From positions 1 to 64,000 of the forward strand of contig NZ_JAGXJW010000034.1 in assembly GCF_019091135.1 (NCBI RefSeq): 64,000 nt of DNA, read 5' to 3'. Positions 26,583-35,106 of the stretch are shown in pieces. A model generated the notes under the pieces. The model ran no database searches. It saw only the letters and a program-made list of their open reading frames with translations, and had not been told where the DNA came from. Made by a program: the position numbers and the translations under genes. This DNA comes from Cohnella sp. GbtcB17 (GTDB lineage: Bacteria; Bacillota; Bacilli; Paenibacillales; Paenibacillaceae). Numbering within the stretch: the stretch's first letter is position 1; every line of letters starts with the position of its first letter.

Positions 26583-27389
26583 ATGACTGTATATTACAGC
26601 CAAGAGGACAAGCGATGGTCATTCATGCCATATACACGGACCGGTGATCCCACGCAGACGATCGGCTCGAGCGCGTGCGGTCCGACATCATTTGCGATGG
26701 TCGCCAGCACGTTCACAGACCGAGTCATTCTTCCGCCTGAGGCTGCATCCTTTGCGGTCGAGCACGGCTACAGGACAGCGAACAGCGGCACCGCGTGGAG
26801 TTATTTTGACGCGATTGCCCGCTTCTACGGACTCGCAGTGAGGCAGACCGGCAGTCTGTCCGATGCAAAGAAGGCTCTCGCGGCGGGCGCACTCGTTATC
26901 GCTACGATGAGCCCGGGCCACCTGACCGGCGGTGGCCATTACGTGCTGCTGGTCGGTATCAATGGTAAGTGGATTGAGGTATTTGATCCGAATCACGACA
27001 ACACTAAGTATGGTAAAGATGGTCTCATCGATCAAGGAGTTAAAGACGATGGCCGAATCCGCGTGCACGAATCTGTGTTCACGACCGAGGCTCGACAATT
27101 TTGGATTTTCCCTAATAAAAGTGAGGAGGAGAATGGACCAATGACGAAAGAAGAACATACAGAGCTTGTGGAGCTGCAAAAGCTTGTTAATGAGCAGAAT
27201 GCGCAGCTCAAGTCGCTTTCCGAAAAAGTGAAATCGCTCGAGCAATTCCAAATTATGAACGAGCCGCCCACCTGGGCTGCTGACGCTGTCAAGGCGGCTG
27301 TAAAATCCAGACTTATCGATACGCCTTCGGGCGGTAGCTACGACTTTTACCGCCTGCTTACCGTACTTGCTCGGAAGGGCGTCATTTAA
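26583..27389 (+). CDS. Endolysin, C39-like cysteine peptidase
   Basis: A 268-residue lysin releasing the particles. The catalytic Cys lies in SSACGPTSFAMV (about residue 36) and the His in GGGHYVLLVGING, followed by the Asp of VFDPNHDN; this is the C39-like papain fold. A coiled coil (about 182-225) leads to a C-terminal module (PPTWAADAVKAAVKSRLIDT...YDFYRLLTVL) common in Bacillales lysins and probably cell-wall binding. ATG 26583 is chosen because TGAGGAG lies just before it; a longer upstream frame lacks a ribosome binding site. The preceding 160 bases appear non-coding. Confidence 0.85.
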   Translation: MTVYYSQEDKRWSFMPYTRTGDPTQTIGSSACGPTSFAMVASTFTDRVILPPEAASFAVEHGYRTANSGTAWSYFDAIARFYGLAVRQTGSLSDAKKALAAGALVIATMSPGHLTGGGHYVLLVGINGKWIEVFDPNHDNTKYGKDGLIDQGVKDDGRIRVHESVFTTEARQFWIFPNKSEEENGPMTKEEHTELVELQKLVNEQNAQLKSLSEKVKSLEQFQIMNEPPTWAADAVKAAVKSRLIDTPSGGSYDFYRLLTVLARKGVI

Positions 27390-27502
27390 TCCCTCGTATC
27401 GATGGTGTGTACTCCTGGGCTCGCCAATCTCGTCCGCATATTCGGTCAAGTCCCCTCATAGGAATGAAGCATGGACTAACCATTCGAAGAGGGGTTGATG
27501 TG

Positions 27503-28678
27503 ATGCTTCGCAAGCTGCCGTGGATCGCGGTTGCCCTGGTGCTCGTCGCGACGTTGCTGTCGGGATGCGGCGCAGGCAAGAACGCCGATTCGGTCGTGAA
27601 GGATCTGACCAAGTTGTCGGACAAGATGGACAGCTACCAAGGAAGCGGCGTCATGACGCTGCATACCGGGCAGCAGCCGCAGGCTTACAAGGTCGAGGTG
27701 TGGTACCAGAAGCCCAACTATTACCGCGTCGCACTGACGAGCGCGAGCCGAGACGTGACGCAGATCGTGCTCCGCAACGACGACGGTGTGTTCGTCCTGA
27801 CACCGAGCCTGAACAAGAGCTACCGCTTCCAGAGCGACTGGCCGGACAATCAGGGCCAAGTGTACCTGCTGCAGACGCTGCTGCACAGCATCACGGTCGA
27901 CAATTCGCGACAGTTCGCGGCGGAGAAGGACTCCTACGTCTTTAACGTCATGGCCGGCAATTATCAGAACGGCTCGTTCGCCCGCCAGAAGATCTGGCTG
28001 GACAAGAGCGACTATTCTCCGCAGCTCGTCGAGGTGACGGATACAAACTCGAACGTGTTGGTGGACGTGAAGTTCGACAGCTTCGAATTCGGCAAAAAGT
28101 TCGACAAGTCCGCGTTCGACATGCAGCAGAACCTCGCGACGCCGAAGGGCGATGCCAGCACGACCGGCGCGCTGCCGGACGCAGTCGCCTCGTCGTCCAC
28201 CGACGGAACGGGCGCGTCCGCCGATCCGGCGACGGCCAACCCGTCGGCCGAAAATCCGGCGACGGCAGATCCCGCGACCGCAGACCCGGCGGACGGCAGC
28301 GATGGCAAAGCCGCCGAACCCGTCGCCGAAATGGCCGCGATCGAGCCCGACCCGCTCATGCTGCCGCAAGGCGTGACACAGGTGGAAGCACCGTTCGACG
28401 TGCAGCTCGGCGACGGACAGCAAGGGGTCATGCTGCGCTACAGCGGCACCTACGATTTCTCGATTGTCGAGTCGCAGTCCAAGGACCGCGCGGTCTCGAC
28501 GCTGGCACAGACGAAGGCGCTCGACCTCGGCTTTACCGTAGGCTTCCTGACCGAAGACGACACGCAGTCGCTGTCCTGGACGTACGACGGCATTGACTAT
28601 CGTCTGACGACGGTCGACCTGCCGCACGAGGAGATGGTTCGCGTCGCCCAGGCGCTCGTGGATCAATCCGGCAAATAA
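27503..28678 (+). CDS. YdcC-like (LolA-fold) lipoprotein
   Basis: A 391-residue secreted lipoprotein with a lipobox LLSGC (Cys22). The N-terminal two thirds resemble the LolA/DUF4367-type fold found in the Bacillus YdcC family (for example YRVALTSASRDVTQIVLRND, LLQTLLHSI, IWLDKSDYSPQLVEV). A long Ala/Asp/Pro/Thr linker (about 215-275) separates it from a second globular domain. The location just before alr matches the ydcC-alr order of Bacillus. ATG 27503 follows GAGGGG; a strong terminator follows the gene. Confidence 0.85.
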   Translation: MLRKLPWIAVALVLVATLLSGCGAGKNADSVVKDLTKLSDKMDSYQGSGVMTLHTGQQPQAYKVEVWYQKPNYYRVALTSASRDVTQIVLRNDDGVFVLTPSLNKSYRFQSDWPDNQGQVYLLQTLLHSITVDNSRQFAAEKDSYVFNVMAGNYQNGSFARQKIWLDKSDYSPQLVEVTDTNSNVLVDVKFDSFEFGKKFDKSAFDMQQNLATPKGDASTTGALPDAVASSSTDGTGASADPATANPSAENPATADPATADPADGSDGKAAEPVAEMAAIEPDPLMLPQGVTQVEAPFDVQLGDGQQGVMLRYSGTYDFSIVESQSKDRAVSTLAQTKALDLGFTVGFLTEDDTQSLSWTYDGIDYRLTTVDLPHEEMVRVAQALVDQSGK

Positions 28679-28717
28679 CGTCCGTAACCTTACATTAAGT
28701 CGTTTTCATTTACTGCC

Positions 28718-28744
28718 AAAAGCCGGTCCCAAGACCGGCTTTTT
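28718..28744 (+). terminator. Terminator after the ydcC-like gene
   Basis: AAAAGCCGGTC and GACCGGCTTTT form a perfect 11-base stem around CCAA, with the T run completing the signal. Confidence 0.92.
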
Positions 28745-28789
28745 GGCATCCGAGAGACAGATAGCCAAGCTTTGGCTGCCGCTCTTGCG

Positions 28790-28818
28790 TTGACAGTACG
28801 GCCCGCGCCCGGTAACAT
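28790..28818 (+). promoter_or_regulatory. Promoter of alr
   Basis: TTGACA (28790-28795), a 17-base spacer and TAACAT (28813-28818), about 40 bases before the alr start. Confidence 0.6.
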
Positions 28819-28857
28819 TACTGTATTAGGCAGCAATCTGTTTTCAGGCAGAAGTAG

Positions 28858-30054
28858 GTGACGTACTTGGAAGGATACTACAGGCCGACGGTGGCCGCGA
28901 TCTCGCTGGACGCGCTGCGCGCCAACGTGACCGCGTTCAAGTCGCGCCTATCGCCGGGCACGAGGCTGCTCGCCTCGGTCAAGGCCAACGCATACGGCCA
29001 CGGCGCGGTCTGGACCGCGCGAGCGGCCGTCGAGGCCGGCGCGGACTATCTCGGCGTCGCCTTTCTGGACGAAGCGCTGCAGCTGCGCGACGCTGGCATC
29101 GATACGCCGGTACTCGTGCTTGGGCTGACGCCGTCCGAAGCTTTTCCGATCGCTCGCGAGCGCGGCGTCGCCGTGACGCTGTACCGCGACGATCAACTCG
29201 ATGCGATCGAACGAATGCCCGTGAACGGGGCGAAGCTCAAAGCGCATGTCAAAGTCGATTCGGGCATGGGCAGGCTCGGGGTTTTGCCGGGACCGGCTGC
29301 CGAGCGCTTTCTGGAGAGAGCCTTCAAGCTGCCGCAGCTGGCGGTCGAAGGCTTGTATACGCATTACGCTAGAGCGGATGAGAGCGACAAGAGCTACACG
29401 GAGATGCAGGCCGAGCGCTTCGCTTCGGTCGTCGATTACGTCCGGCGTGCCGAACTGCCCATTGCGATCGTACATGCGGGCAACACCGCCGCGGGCATCG
29501 ATCTGCCGCCCCGGGTCGGCGGCATGCTGCGACTCGGCATCGGCATGTACGGCCTGTATCCGAGCGACGAAGTCCGGCGCGACGAGATTGCTCTTGCGCC
29601 GGTCATGTCGCTGCGCACGCGGCTCGCGCATGTCAAGACGCTGGAGGCCGGCGAAGGCATCAGCTACGGCACGCGATACTTCACGGAAAAGCGCGAATCG
29701 ATCGGCACGCTGCCGATCGGCTACGCCGACGGCTTCAGCCGGATGCTGTCCGGCAAAGCCGAGGTGCTCGTCAGAGGCAGGCGGCATCCCGTCGTCGGCT
29801 CGATCTGCATGGATCAGTGCATGGTGCGGCTGGACGAAGGAACGTCCGGCGCTGCGGAGCCCCCTTGGGCGCCCGACGAAGAGGTCGTCTTGTTCGGCCG
29901 TCAGGGCGATACGGTGCTGCCGGTCGAGGAGCTCGCCGACAAGCTGGGCACGATTAATTATGAAGTGACCTGCATGATCGCGGCCCGCGTACCGAGGGTG
30001 TACGTCAGCGGCGGCAAGGTCGTCGGCGTGGCCAACCCGTTATGGCAGGGATAG
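28858..30054 (+). CDS. alr: Alanine racemase
   Basis: PLP enzyme converting L- to D-alanine for peptidoglycan. Lys42 in VKANAYGHG binds PLP, and Tyr270 in GISYGTRYF is the second catalytic base. The N-terminal barrel and C-terminal beta domain are complete (398 residues; the family is usually 360-400). The start is uncertain. GTG 28858 gives the listed frame, but TTG 28867 sits at a better distance from AGGTGA and would shorten the protein by three residues. Located between the ydcC-like gene and the ndoAI-ndoA pair, as in Bacillus. Confidence 0.97.
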   Translation: MTYLEGYYRPTVAAISLDALRANVTAFKSRLSPGTRLLASVKANAYGHGAVWTARAAVEAGADYLGVAFLDEALQLRDAGIDTPVLVLGLTPSEAFPIARERGVAVTLYRDDQLDAIERMPVNGAKLKAHVKVDSGMGRLGVLPGPAAERFLERAFKLPQLAVEGLYTHYARADESDKSYTEMQAERFASVVDYVRRAELPIAIVHAGNTAAGIDLPPRVGGMLRLGIGMYGLYPSDEVRRDEIALAPVMSLRTRLAHVKTLEAGEGISYGTRYFTEKRESIGTLPIGYADGFSRMLSGKAEVLVRGRRHPVVGSICMDQCMVRLDEGTSGAAEPPWAPDEEVVLFGRQGDTVLPVEELADKLGTINYEVTCMIAARVPRVYVSGGKVVGVANPLWQG

Positions 30055-30098
30055 CGGCCCGTCGAAGCGTCGGCATTTTTTAATGCCGTCAAGCAGGA

Positions 30099-30128
30099 AT
30101 GACGCGCGAACGGCGCGAATGGTATGAT
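30099..30128 (+). promoter_or_regulatory. Possible promoter of the ndoAI-ndoA pair
   Basis: ATGACG (30099-30104), 18 bases and TATGAT (30123-30128), upstream of the antitoxin gene. The -35 match is weak. A CGGCATT/AATGCCG hairpin (about 30070-30088) lies between alr and this site. Confidence 0.4.
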
Positions 30129-30204
30129 ATTCGTATATTTCCTTTCAGCTAACGAGATACTGGGAATTATTGCAGCATGGACATTTTTTGGGGGTGCGTG
30201 TTCG

Positions 30205-30486
30205 GTGGCCAATTTGCACAATACGAAGCGGATTATGATCAGTCTGCCCGATCATCTGCTGCGCGAGGTGGACTATGTCGCGGCGAACGAGAATTCCAAT
30301 CGCAGCGAGGTCGTCCGCCAGGCGATGAAGCAGTACCTGGTCGACAGAAAAAAACGCTTGATCCGCGACGCGATGCAGCGGGGATACCTGGAGATGGCCA
30401 AGATCAACCTGAACATGGCATCCGAGGCCTTCCATGCCGAGGAAGACGCCGAGAGCACGCTCGGACGGCTCGTGAGCGGGGTGTAG
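30205..30486 (+). CDS. ndoAI: EndoAI-type antitoxin (MazE role), ribbon-helix-helix
   Basis: A 93-residue antitoxin, the same length as B. subtilis EndoAI. The N-terminal ribbon-helix-helix (KRIMISLPDHLLREVD) binds operator DNA. The C-terminal GYLEMAKINLNMASEA and TLGRLVSGV segments are nearly those of EndoAI, which blocks the toxin. The GTG at 30205 is chosen because TGGGGGTG precedes it and the length then matches the family. It ends three bases before the toxin start, so the two are co-translated. Confidence 0.92.
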   Translation: MANLHNTKRIMISLPDHLLREVDYVAANENSNRSEVVRQAMKQYLVDRKKRLIRDAMQRGYLEMAKINLNMASEAFHAEEDAESTLGRLVSGV

Positions 30487-30489
30487 CGA

Positions 30490-30840
30490 TTGATCGTCAA
30501 ACGCGGGGATGTGTTCTACGCGGACCTGTCGCCTGTCGTCGGGTCCGAGCAGGGCGGCGTTCGCCCTGTGCTCGTCATACAGAACGATATCGGCAACCGG
30601 TTCAGTCCGACGGTCATCGTGGCGGCGATCACGGCGCAGATTCAAAAGGCGAAGCTTCCGACGCATGTGGAGATCGAGGCCAAGGAGCACGGGATGGAGC
30701 GCGATTCGGTCGTGCTGCTCGAGCAAATTCGCACGATCGACAAGCAGCGGCTTACGGATAAGATTACGCACTTGGACGAGGAAATGATGAGGAAAGTAGA
30801 CGAGGCGCTGCTCATCAGCGTCGGTCTGATCGATTTTTAA
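30490..30840 (+). CDS. ndoA: EndoA/MazF mRNA interferase toxin
   Basis: A 116-residue endoribonuclease with the PemK/MazF fold, identical in length to B. subtilis EndoA. Characteristic segments are IVKRGDVFYADLSPVVGSEQ, GGVRPVLVIQND and the catalytic-region Arg and Thr of PTVIVAAITAQ. The family cleaves mRNA at a UACAU-type site in B. subtilis. The start is TTG, three bases after the antitoxin stop. In Bacillus this pair is chromosomal, next to alr, as here. Confidence 0.96.
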   Translation: MIVKRGDVFYADLSPVVGSEQGGVRPVLVIQNDIGNRFSPTVIVAAITAQIQKAKLPTHVEIEAKEHGMERDSVVLLEQIRTIDKQRLTDKITHLDEEMMRKVDEALLISVGLIDF

Positions 30841-30841
30841 G

Positions 30842-30880
30842 AGCGGTTCCTTCTTGAGGGAAGGGATCGTTCTTTTTTTG
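30842..30880 (+). terminator. Terminator after ndoA
   Basis: GAGCGGTTCCTTC pairs with GAAGGGATCGTTC (three G-U pairs), followed by seven T residues. Confidence 0.85.
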
Positions 30881-30899
30881 CGCCTGGGGGCAACAGCGG

Positions 30900-31373
30900 A
30901 TTGCAAAGCAGGCAGAGGCGGTGGGAACCGGGCACCAAGCAGAGGCGCCAGGTAGAGACATCCGGCACAAGACATCAGACATCAGACATCAGACAGAGGC
31001 ATCTGGCAACAGGCACGATGCATCGGACTCAGGGGACGCTAATTCGCAAAACCCGTCCCAATGACGATCGTTTTGGACTGGAGAGGCGCTATTTCCTCGG
31101 ATCAAGGCTAAAAAAGGTCGTCAATCTCGCAATAGCGCCCCCTGAGTCCGCGATCGGGCCGCGAACAGCGATAGAAACAAGAATAACGGCCCCTCAGTCC
31201 GACTTTACAGTTGGCTACGCGCCAATGCGCAAACACAAAGGCCGCACGATCTCTTTTTGCATAAAATATACCACAAATTCGACAAACGCATGCTTGCTTC
31301 GCGTAGGTCCTTTGCTGCATAATAGAGATAATGCGGTGAAGCACTAAAGTATTATCCGGCAGTGGGAGGAATT
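30900..31373. repeat. Intergenic repeat cluster: four copies of a 20-base element plus a 7-bp tandem
   Basis: Copies of a GGACTCAGGGG-x-CGCTATT element lie at 31025-31044 and 31075-31094 (rightward) and at 31131-31150 and 31182-31201 (leftward), so the outer and inner pairs are nested inverted repeats. A three-fold ACATCAG tandem occurs at 30972-30992. No gene is seen before the TetR start. The layout resembles the short interspersed repeats of Paenibacillaceae genomes. Confidence 0.65.
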
Positions 31374-32012
31374 ATGGGTACCTACGAGCTAGACGCAAGG
31401 ATGCGCATTCTGCTGGCCGCCAAGCGGCTTTTCGCACGACAGGGCTTTGACGGGACGACGGTTCGGGCGCTTGGCGTCGAATCGGATACGAATCCCGCGC
31501 TCGTGTCGTATTATTTTCAAGGCAAGGACAAGCTTTTCGAAGCGCTGCTGGACGAGTTTTTTCCGATCGAGCTCGTTCGGGAGACGATCGCGGCTCCGCT
31601 GGAGCCGATCGCGGGACTGAAGGTGGTCATCCGGGAGATCGTGAAGTTCCAGCTCGAGGACCCCGATCTCGTCCGCGTGATCCAGAACGAGATCGGCAAC
31701 GAGTCGTGCAGACGCGACTACATTCGAGAGTATCTGACGCCGATCTGGGAGAAAATCCGGTCGCTGCTCGCCGAAGGCAAGCTGCGCGGCGTCTTCCATT
31801 ACCGCTCGCTCGACAGCGCCTTTCTTTACCTATGGGGAGGGATTACGTACAGGCGCGAATTCAGCTTCTTCGATCCGGTGCTGTCGGAGCCCGTGCCCGA
31901 CGCGGAGCGGCTGATCGAGGATATGGTCGGATTCGCCCTTGCCGCGCTGCGCTGCCCCGACAATGTCCGGCCTGCGCTCGCGCTTGATGCCGATCCTGCT
32001 GACGCTTCCTGA
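31374..32012 (+). CDS. TetR/AcrR-family transcriptional regulator
   Basis: A 212-residue repressor. The N-terminal helix-turn-helix is clear (ILLAAKRLFARQGFDGTTVR, then LVSYYFQGKDKLFEALLDEF), and the C-terminal ligand domain is TetR-like with a helical core. The ATG at 31374 follows GGGAGGA. It ends 56 bases before tex. The target is unknown; no efflux or enzyme gene adjoins it, so it may act on itself or elsewhere. Confidence 0.92.
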   Translation: MGTYELDARMRILLAAKRLFARQGFDGTTVRALGVESDTNPALVSYYFQGKDKLFEALLDEFFPIELVRETIAAPLEPIAGLKVVIREIVKFQLEDPDLVRVIQNEIGNESCRRDYIREYLTPIWEKIRSLLAEGKLRGVFHYRSLDSAFLYLWGGITYRREFSFFDPVLSEPVPDAERLIEDMVGFALAALRCPDNVRPALALDADPADAS

Positions 32013-32068
32013 CGGAAGCGTCTTTTGTTATGATGGGAAAAGACTTGATCAGAGGGAGCCGAAGTACC

Positions 32069-34258
32069 ATGAATGAAGCGACATTGCCGGACGCGAAGCT
32101 GGCGGCGGAGCGCATGATCGCGCAGATCGCATCGGAGCTGAATCTGAAGCCTGCGCAAGTGCGCACGGTGGCGGGACTGCTCGACGAGGGCAACACGATC
32201 CCGTTTATCGCCCGCTATCGCAAGGAGATGACCGGCGAGCTGGACGAGAATGTCCTTCGGGCCATCGAGGAGCGCCGCGGCTATCTGAAGCAGCTGGAGG
32301 ATCGCAAAGGCGAGGTGCTCCGCCTGATCGACGAGCAGGGCAAGCTGACGCCCGAGCTGGCGAAGGCGATCGGCGCCGCGGTCAAGCTGCAGGAGCTCGA
32401 AGACCTGTACAGGCCGTACCGGCAAAAGCGCAAGACGCGGGCGAGCGTGGCCAAGGAGCGGGGGCTCGAGCCGCTCGCGAACTGGCTGCTGTCGCAGCCT
32501 AGGCAGGGCGATTTGCAGCGCGAGGCGGCCCGATATGTCGACGCCGCCAAGGGCGTCGGCAGCGCGGAGGAGGCCATCCAGGGTGCGATGGACATCGTAG
32601 CCGAGGGTATCGCGGACGACGCCGACATCCGCAAGTGGGTGCGCCGCTTCACGTGGGACCAGGGTGTGCTGCAATGCAAGGCCAAAAATGCCGACGCCGA
32701 ATCCGTGTACGAGATGTACTACAAATACAGCGAGCCGGTCAAACGGCTGCCGCCGCACCGGGTGCTCGCGATCAACCGAGGCGAGCGCGAGGACGTGCTC
32801 GGCGTCGGACTCGAGGTGCCGTCGGAACGCGTCGTCGCCGAGCTGCACAGGCGTACGCTCCGTGGGCCGTCTCCGGCGCGGGACGCGCTGGCGGCGGCCG
32901 CGGAGGACGCCTACAAGCGGCTGATCGCCCCTTCGATCGAGCGCGAGCTGCGCGCCGAGCTGACGGAGAAGGCGGAGGAGCACGCGATCTCGATCTTTTC
33001 CGAGAATCTGCGGAACCTGTTGCTCCAGCCGCCCGTCAAAGGGCAGGTCGTGCTCGGCGTAGACCCTGCCTACCGCACCGGCTGCAAGCTGGCCGTCGTC
33101 GACGATACGGGCAAGCTGCTCGAGGTGGCCGTGTCCTATCCGACGCCGCCGCACAACAAGAAGGCGGAGGCCGAGGCGATGTTCCGCAGGCTGATCGGCC
33201 AGTACGGCGTCACGCTGATCGTCGTCGGCAACGGCACGGCATCGCGCGAGACGGAGCAGTTCGTCGTGTCGGTCATCAAAGGCATGCCGGAACGCGGATT
33301 GCAGTATCTGATCGTAAACGAGGCGGGCGCCAGCGTATATTCGGCGTCCAAGCTTGCGCAGGAGGAGTTCCCCGATCTCGACGTCGCCGAGCGCAGCGCG
33401 GTGTCGATCGCGCGCCGGCTTCAGGATCCGCTCGCGGAGCTCGTGAAGATCGAGCCCAAGGCGATCGGCGTCGGACAGTACCAGCACGACGTGTCACAGA
33501 AGCGGCTCGACGAGAGCCTCGGCGGCGTCGTGGAGTCGGCGGTCAACCACGTCGGCGTAGACGTTAACACGGCGTCGCCGTCGCTGCTCTCGTACGTGTC
33601 GGGCATCAATGCCACACTGGCGAAGAACATCGTCAAGGCGCGCGAAGAGAACGGCAAATTCACCGATCGCAAGCAGCTGCAAAAGGTGCCGCGGCTCGGC
33701 GCGAAGGCGTTCGAGCAGTGTGCGGGCTTCCTGCGCATCTCGGACGGCGCGCATCCGCTCGACCGCACGCCGATCCATCCCGAGTCCTACGGCGTCGTGG
33801 ACAAGCTGTTCAAGGCGCTCGGGCTGAAGCTGGAAGCGATCGGCACCGACGAGGTGAAGGAGCGTCTGCGCGCCGTAAACGCCGCGGAGACGGCCGCCGA
33901 GCTGGGCGTCGGTGTGCCGACGCTGCGCGACATTCTCGACAGTCTCCAGCGCCCGGGACGCGATCCTCGCGATGAACTGCCGGCGCCGATTTTTCATACG
34001 GACGTACTGGATATCGAGGATCTGAAGCCGGGGATGGAGCTGACCGGCACGGTCCGCAACGTCGTCGACTTCGGTGCGTTTGTCGATATCGGCATCAAGA
34101 ACGACGGTCTCGTGCATATTTCGCAGATCAGCAACCGGTTCGTGAAGCATCCGACGGAAGTGGTCGCGGTCGGCGACACGGTCAAAGTATGGGTCATGAG
34201 CACGGATCTGAAGAAGGGTCGCGTTAGTCTGACGATGAAGGGGCCTGCGGAGGCTTGA
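32069..34258 (+). CDS. tex: Tex-family RNA-binding transcription accessory protein
   Basis: A 729-residue protein with full Tex architecture: an N-terminal helical region (NTIPFIARYRKEMTGELDE), a YqgF/RNase H-like domain (VVLGVDPAYRTGCKLAVVD), tandem helix-hairpin-helix motifs (VNTASPSLLSYVSGI and FTDRKQLQKVPRLG), and a C-terminal S1 RNA-binding domain (GMELTGTVRNVVDFGAFVDI). Tex proteins bind RNA and act with RNA polymerase. ATG 32069 follows AGAGGGAG; a longer upstream frame lacks this. The tex-cmpA-sprT neighbourhood is conserved in Bacillales. Confidence 0.95.
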   Translation: MNEATLPDAKLAAERMIAQIASELNLKPAQVRTVAGLLDEGNTIPFIARYRKEMTGELDENVLRAIEERRGYLKQLEDRKGEVLRLIDEQGKLTPELAKAIGAAVKLQELEDLYRPYRQKRKTRASVAKERGLEPLANWLLSQPRQGDLQREAARYVDAAKGVGSAEEAIQGAMDIVAEGIADDADIRKWVRRFTWDQGVLQCKAKNADAESVYEMYYKYSEPVKRLPPHRVLAINRGEREDVLGVGLEVPSERVVAELHRRTLRGPSPARDALAAAAEDAYKRLIAPSIERELRAELTEKAEEHAISIFSENLRNLLLQPPVKGQVVLGVDPAYRTGCKLAVVDDTGKLLEVAVSYPTPPHNKKAEAEAMFRRLIGQYGVTLIVVGNGTASRETEQFVVSVIKGMPERGLQYLIVNEAGASVYSASKLAQEEFPDLDVAERSAVSIARRLQDPLAELVKIEPKAIGVGQYQHDVSQKRLDESLGGVVESAVNHVGVDVNTASPSLLSYVSGINATLAKNIVKAREENGKFTDRKQLQKVPRLGAKAFEQCAGFLRISDGAHPLDRTPIHPESYGVVDKLFKALGLKLEAIGTDEVKERLRAVNAAETAAELGVGVPTLRDILDSLQRPGRDPRDELPAPIFHTDVLDIEDLKPGMELTGTVRNVVDFGAFVDIGIKNDGLVHISQISNRFVKHPTEVVAVGDTVKVWVMSTDLKKGRVSLTMKGPAEA

Positions 34259-34282
34259 CGCCGAGATGATCCCGCCCGACAT

Positions 34283-34335
34283 ACAGCCGCCCCGAATGCG
34301 GCGCAGCATGCTGCGTCCGCATTCGGGGCGGCTGT
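34283..34335. terminator. Long hairpin between tex and cmpA
   Basis: A 19-base perfect outer stem (34283-34301 with 34317-34335) encloses the self-complementary CGCAGCATGCTGCG. It lies between convergent genes and probably terminates both, although T tracts are poor. Confidence 0.7.
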
Positions 34336-34386
34336 GATTATGATAGCGATAGGTATGCGTTCAATCCTTGACGGTCGAACGGTCGG

Positions 34387-34524
34387 TTAGGGACGGTTAA
34401 TCGCGGCCGCATCCTTTGCGGGCTGGCGATAATAGAAAAACCAGCAGTCGTTCAGCATCTTGATCTGGCGGCGGTCCTTTTTCTGGTAAGCCCTCATCAT
34501 CTGATTGCACAGCCATTGCGGCAT
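34387..34524 (-). CDS. cmpA: Cortex morphogenetic protein CmpA
   Basis: A 45-residue protein that strongly resembles B. subtilis CmpA: MPQWLCNQMMRAYQKKDRRQ, then IKMLNDCWFFYY. CmpA adapts the coat protein SpoIVA for degradation by ClpXP when cortex assembly fails during sporulation. A GGAGGA site lies 10 bases before the ATG. The C-terminal extension is a few residues longer than in B. subtilis. Its place between tex and the sprT-like gene supports the call and indicates an endospore former. Confidence 0.85.
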   Translation of the reverse strand: MPQWLCNQMMRAYQKKDRRQIKMLNDCWFFYYRQPAKDAAAINRP

Positions 34525-34645
34525 AGCCGTCGTCCTCCTCCACTGTCATGCTGTACTAATACCTTATGGAGCGGAAAGGCGAACCGTGCAGGTCCGACTG
34601 CTGGAATTAAGGTAAAAAATCAGGCCGCGCGTCGAACGATGGAGA

Positions 34646-35002
34646 CTAGAGAAGGCCTTCTTCCTCGTACCACTGCTCGAGCTGCGCCTGCAGGGCGCGA
34701 ATCTCCGTCAGCAGCGAGACGAGCGGGTACTCGCCTTCCCGTACGGCGGCGAATGTCGCTTCGAGCTCGTTGACGTAGTCCATGCCGCCGATTCGTTCGG
34801 CCGCACCCTCCATCAGATCCAGGCTGCCTACCTCAGCGACGGCTCTAGGCAGCGCCGGTACGTTGTCCGCCGTCAGCTTGGACAGCTCCTTGTGCAGTCT
34901 AAGGTTCAGCGCGCTAAGCTGATAGGCGTGAGATGCGGGCATCTCGACGAACAGGAGGCTGCCGTCGGCGCGTTGCAGCAATACGTGGGTCATGTCGGGC
35001 AT
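34646..35002 (-). CDS. Uncharacterised 118-residue protein
   Basis: A helical cytoplasmic protein encoded between cmpA and the sprT-like gene. It opens MPDMTHVLLQRADGSLLFVE and ends with a coiled-coil-like helix (LVSLLTEIRALQAQLEQWYE). ATG 35002 follows GAGGGGAG at a somewhat long distance; ATG 34993 is a possible alternative. No family recognised. About 120 bases separate it from cmpA on the same strand, so co-transcription is possible. Confidence 0.7.
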   Translation of the reverse strand: MPDMTHVLLQRADGSLLFVEMPASHAYQLSALNLRLHKELSKLTADNVPALPRAVAEVGSLDLMEGAAERIGGMDYVNELEATFAAVREGEYPLVSLLTEIRALQAQLEQWYEEEGLL

Positions 35003-35106
35003 GAGTCAGATGGTCTCCCCTCGGCAAATTCTACTTGACAGTGTAGCCCAACCCGTGGCTACAATTCAAGTAGAACAAGGCATAGGCAGGAAGGCAGGCT
35101 CCTTTA

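Larger units (their letters stand above)
3003..27389 (+). mobile_element. Phage-tail-like island (F-type tailocin candidate) with its own RNA polymerase
   Basis: A block of rightward phage genes lies between thrS and ydcC. The order is acidic small protein, YonO-like RNA polymerase, tail tube, chaperone-like protein, tape measure, Dit, Tal, fibres, holins and endolysin. That is the siphovirus tail order, starting at the tube and ending with lysis. There is no room for or trace of terminase, portal, capsid, integrase or repressor genes. Only one gene (17127-17549) is leftward. No direct repeat marking att ends was recognised. I infer a domesticated particle rather than a functional prophage. 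Confidence 0.8.

Noticed and set aside
30490..30840. Toxin-antitoxin pair as a mobile defence cassette
   Set aside because: The EndoAI/EndoA pair beside alr is the conserved chromosomal arrangement in Bacillus, so it is core rather than acquired.
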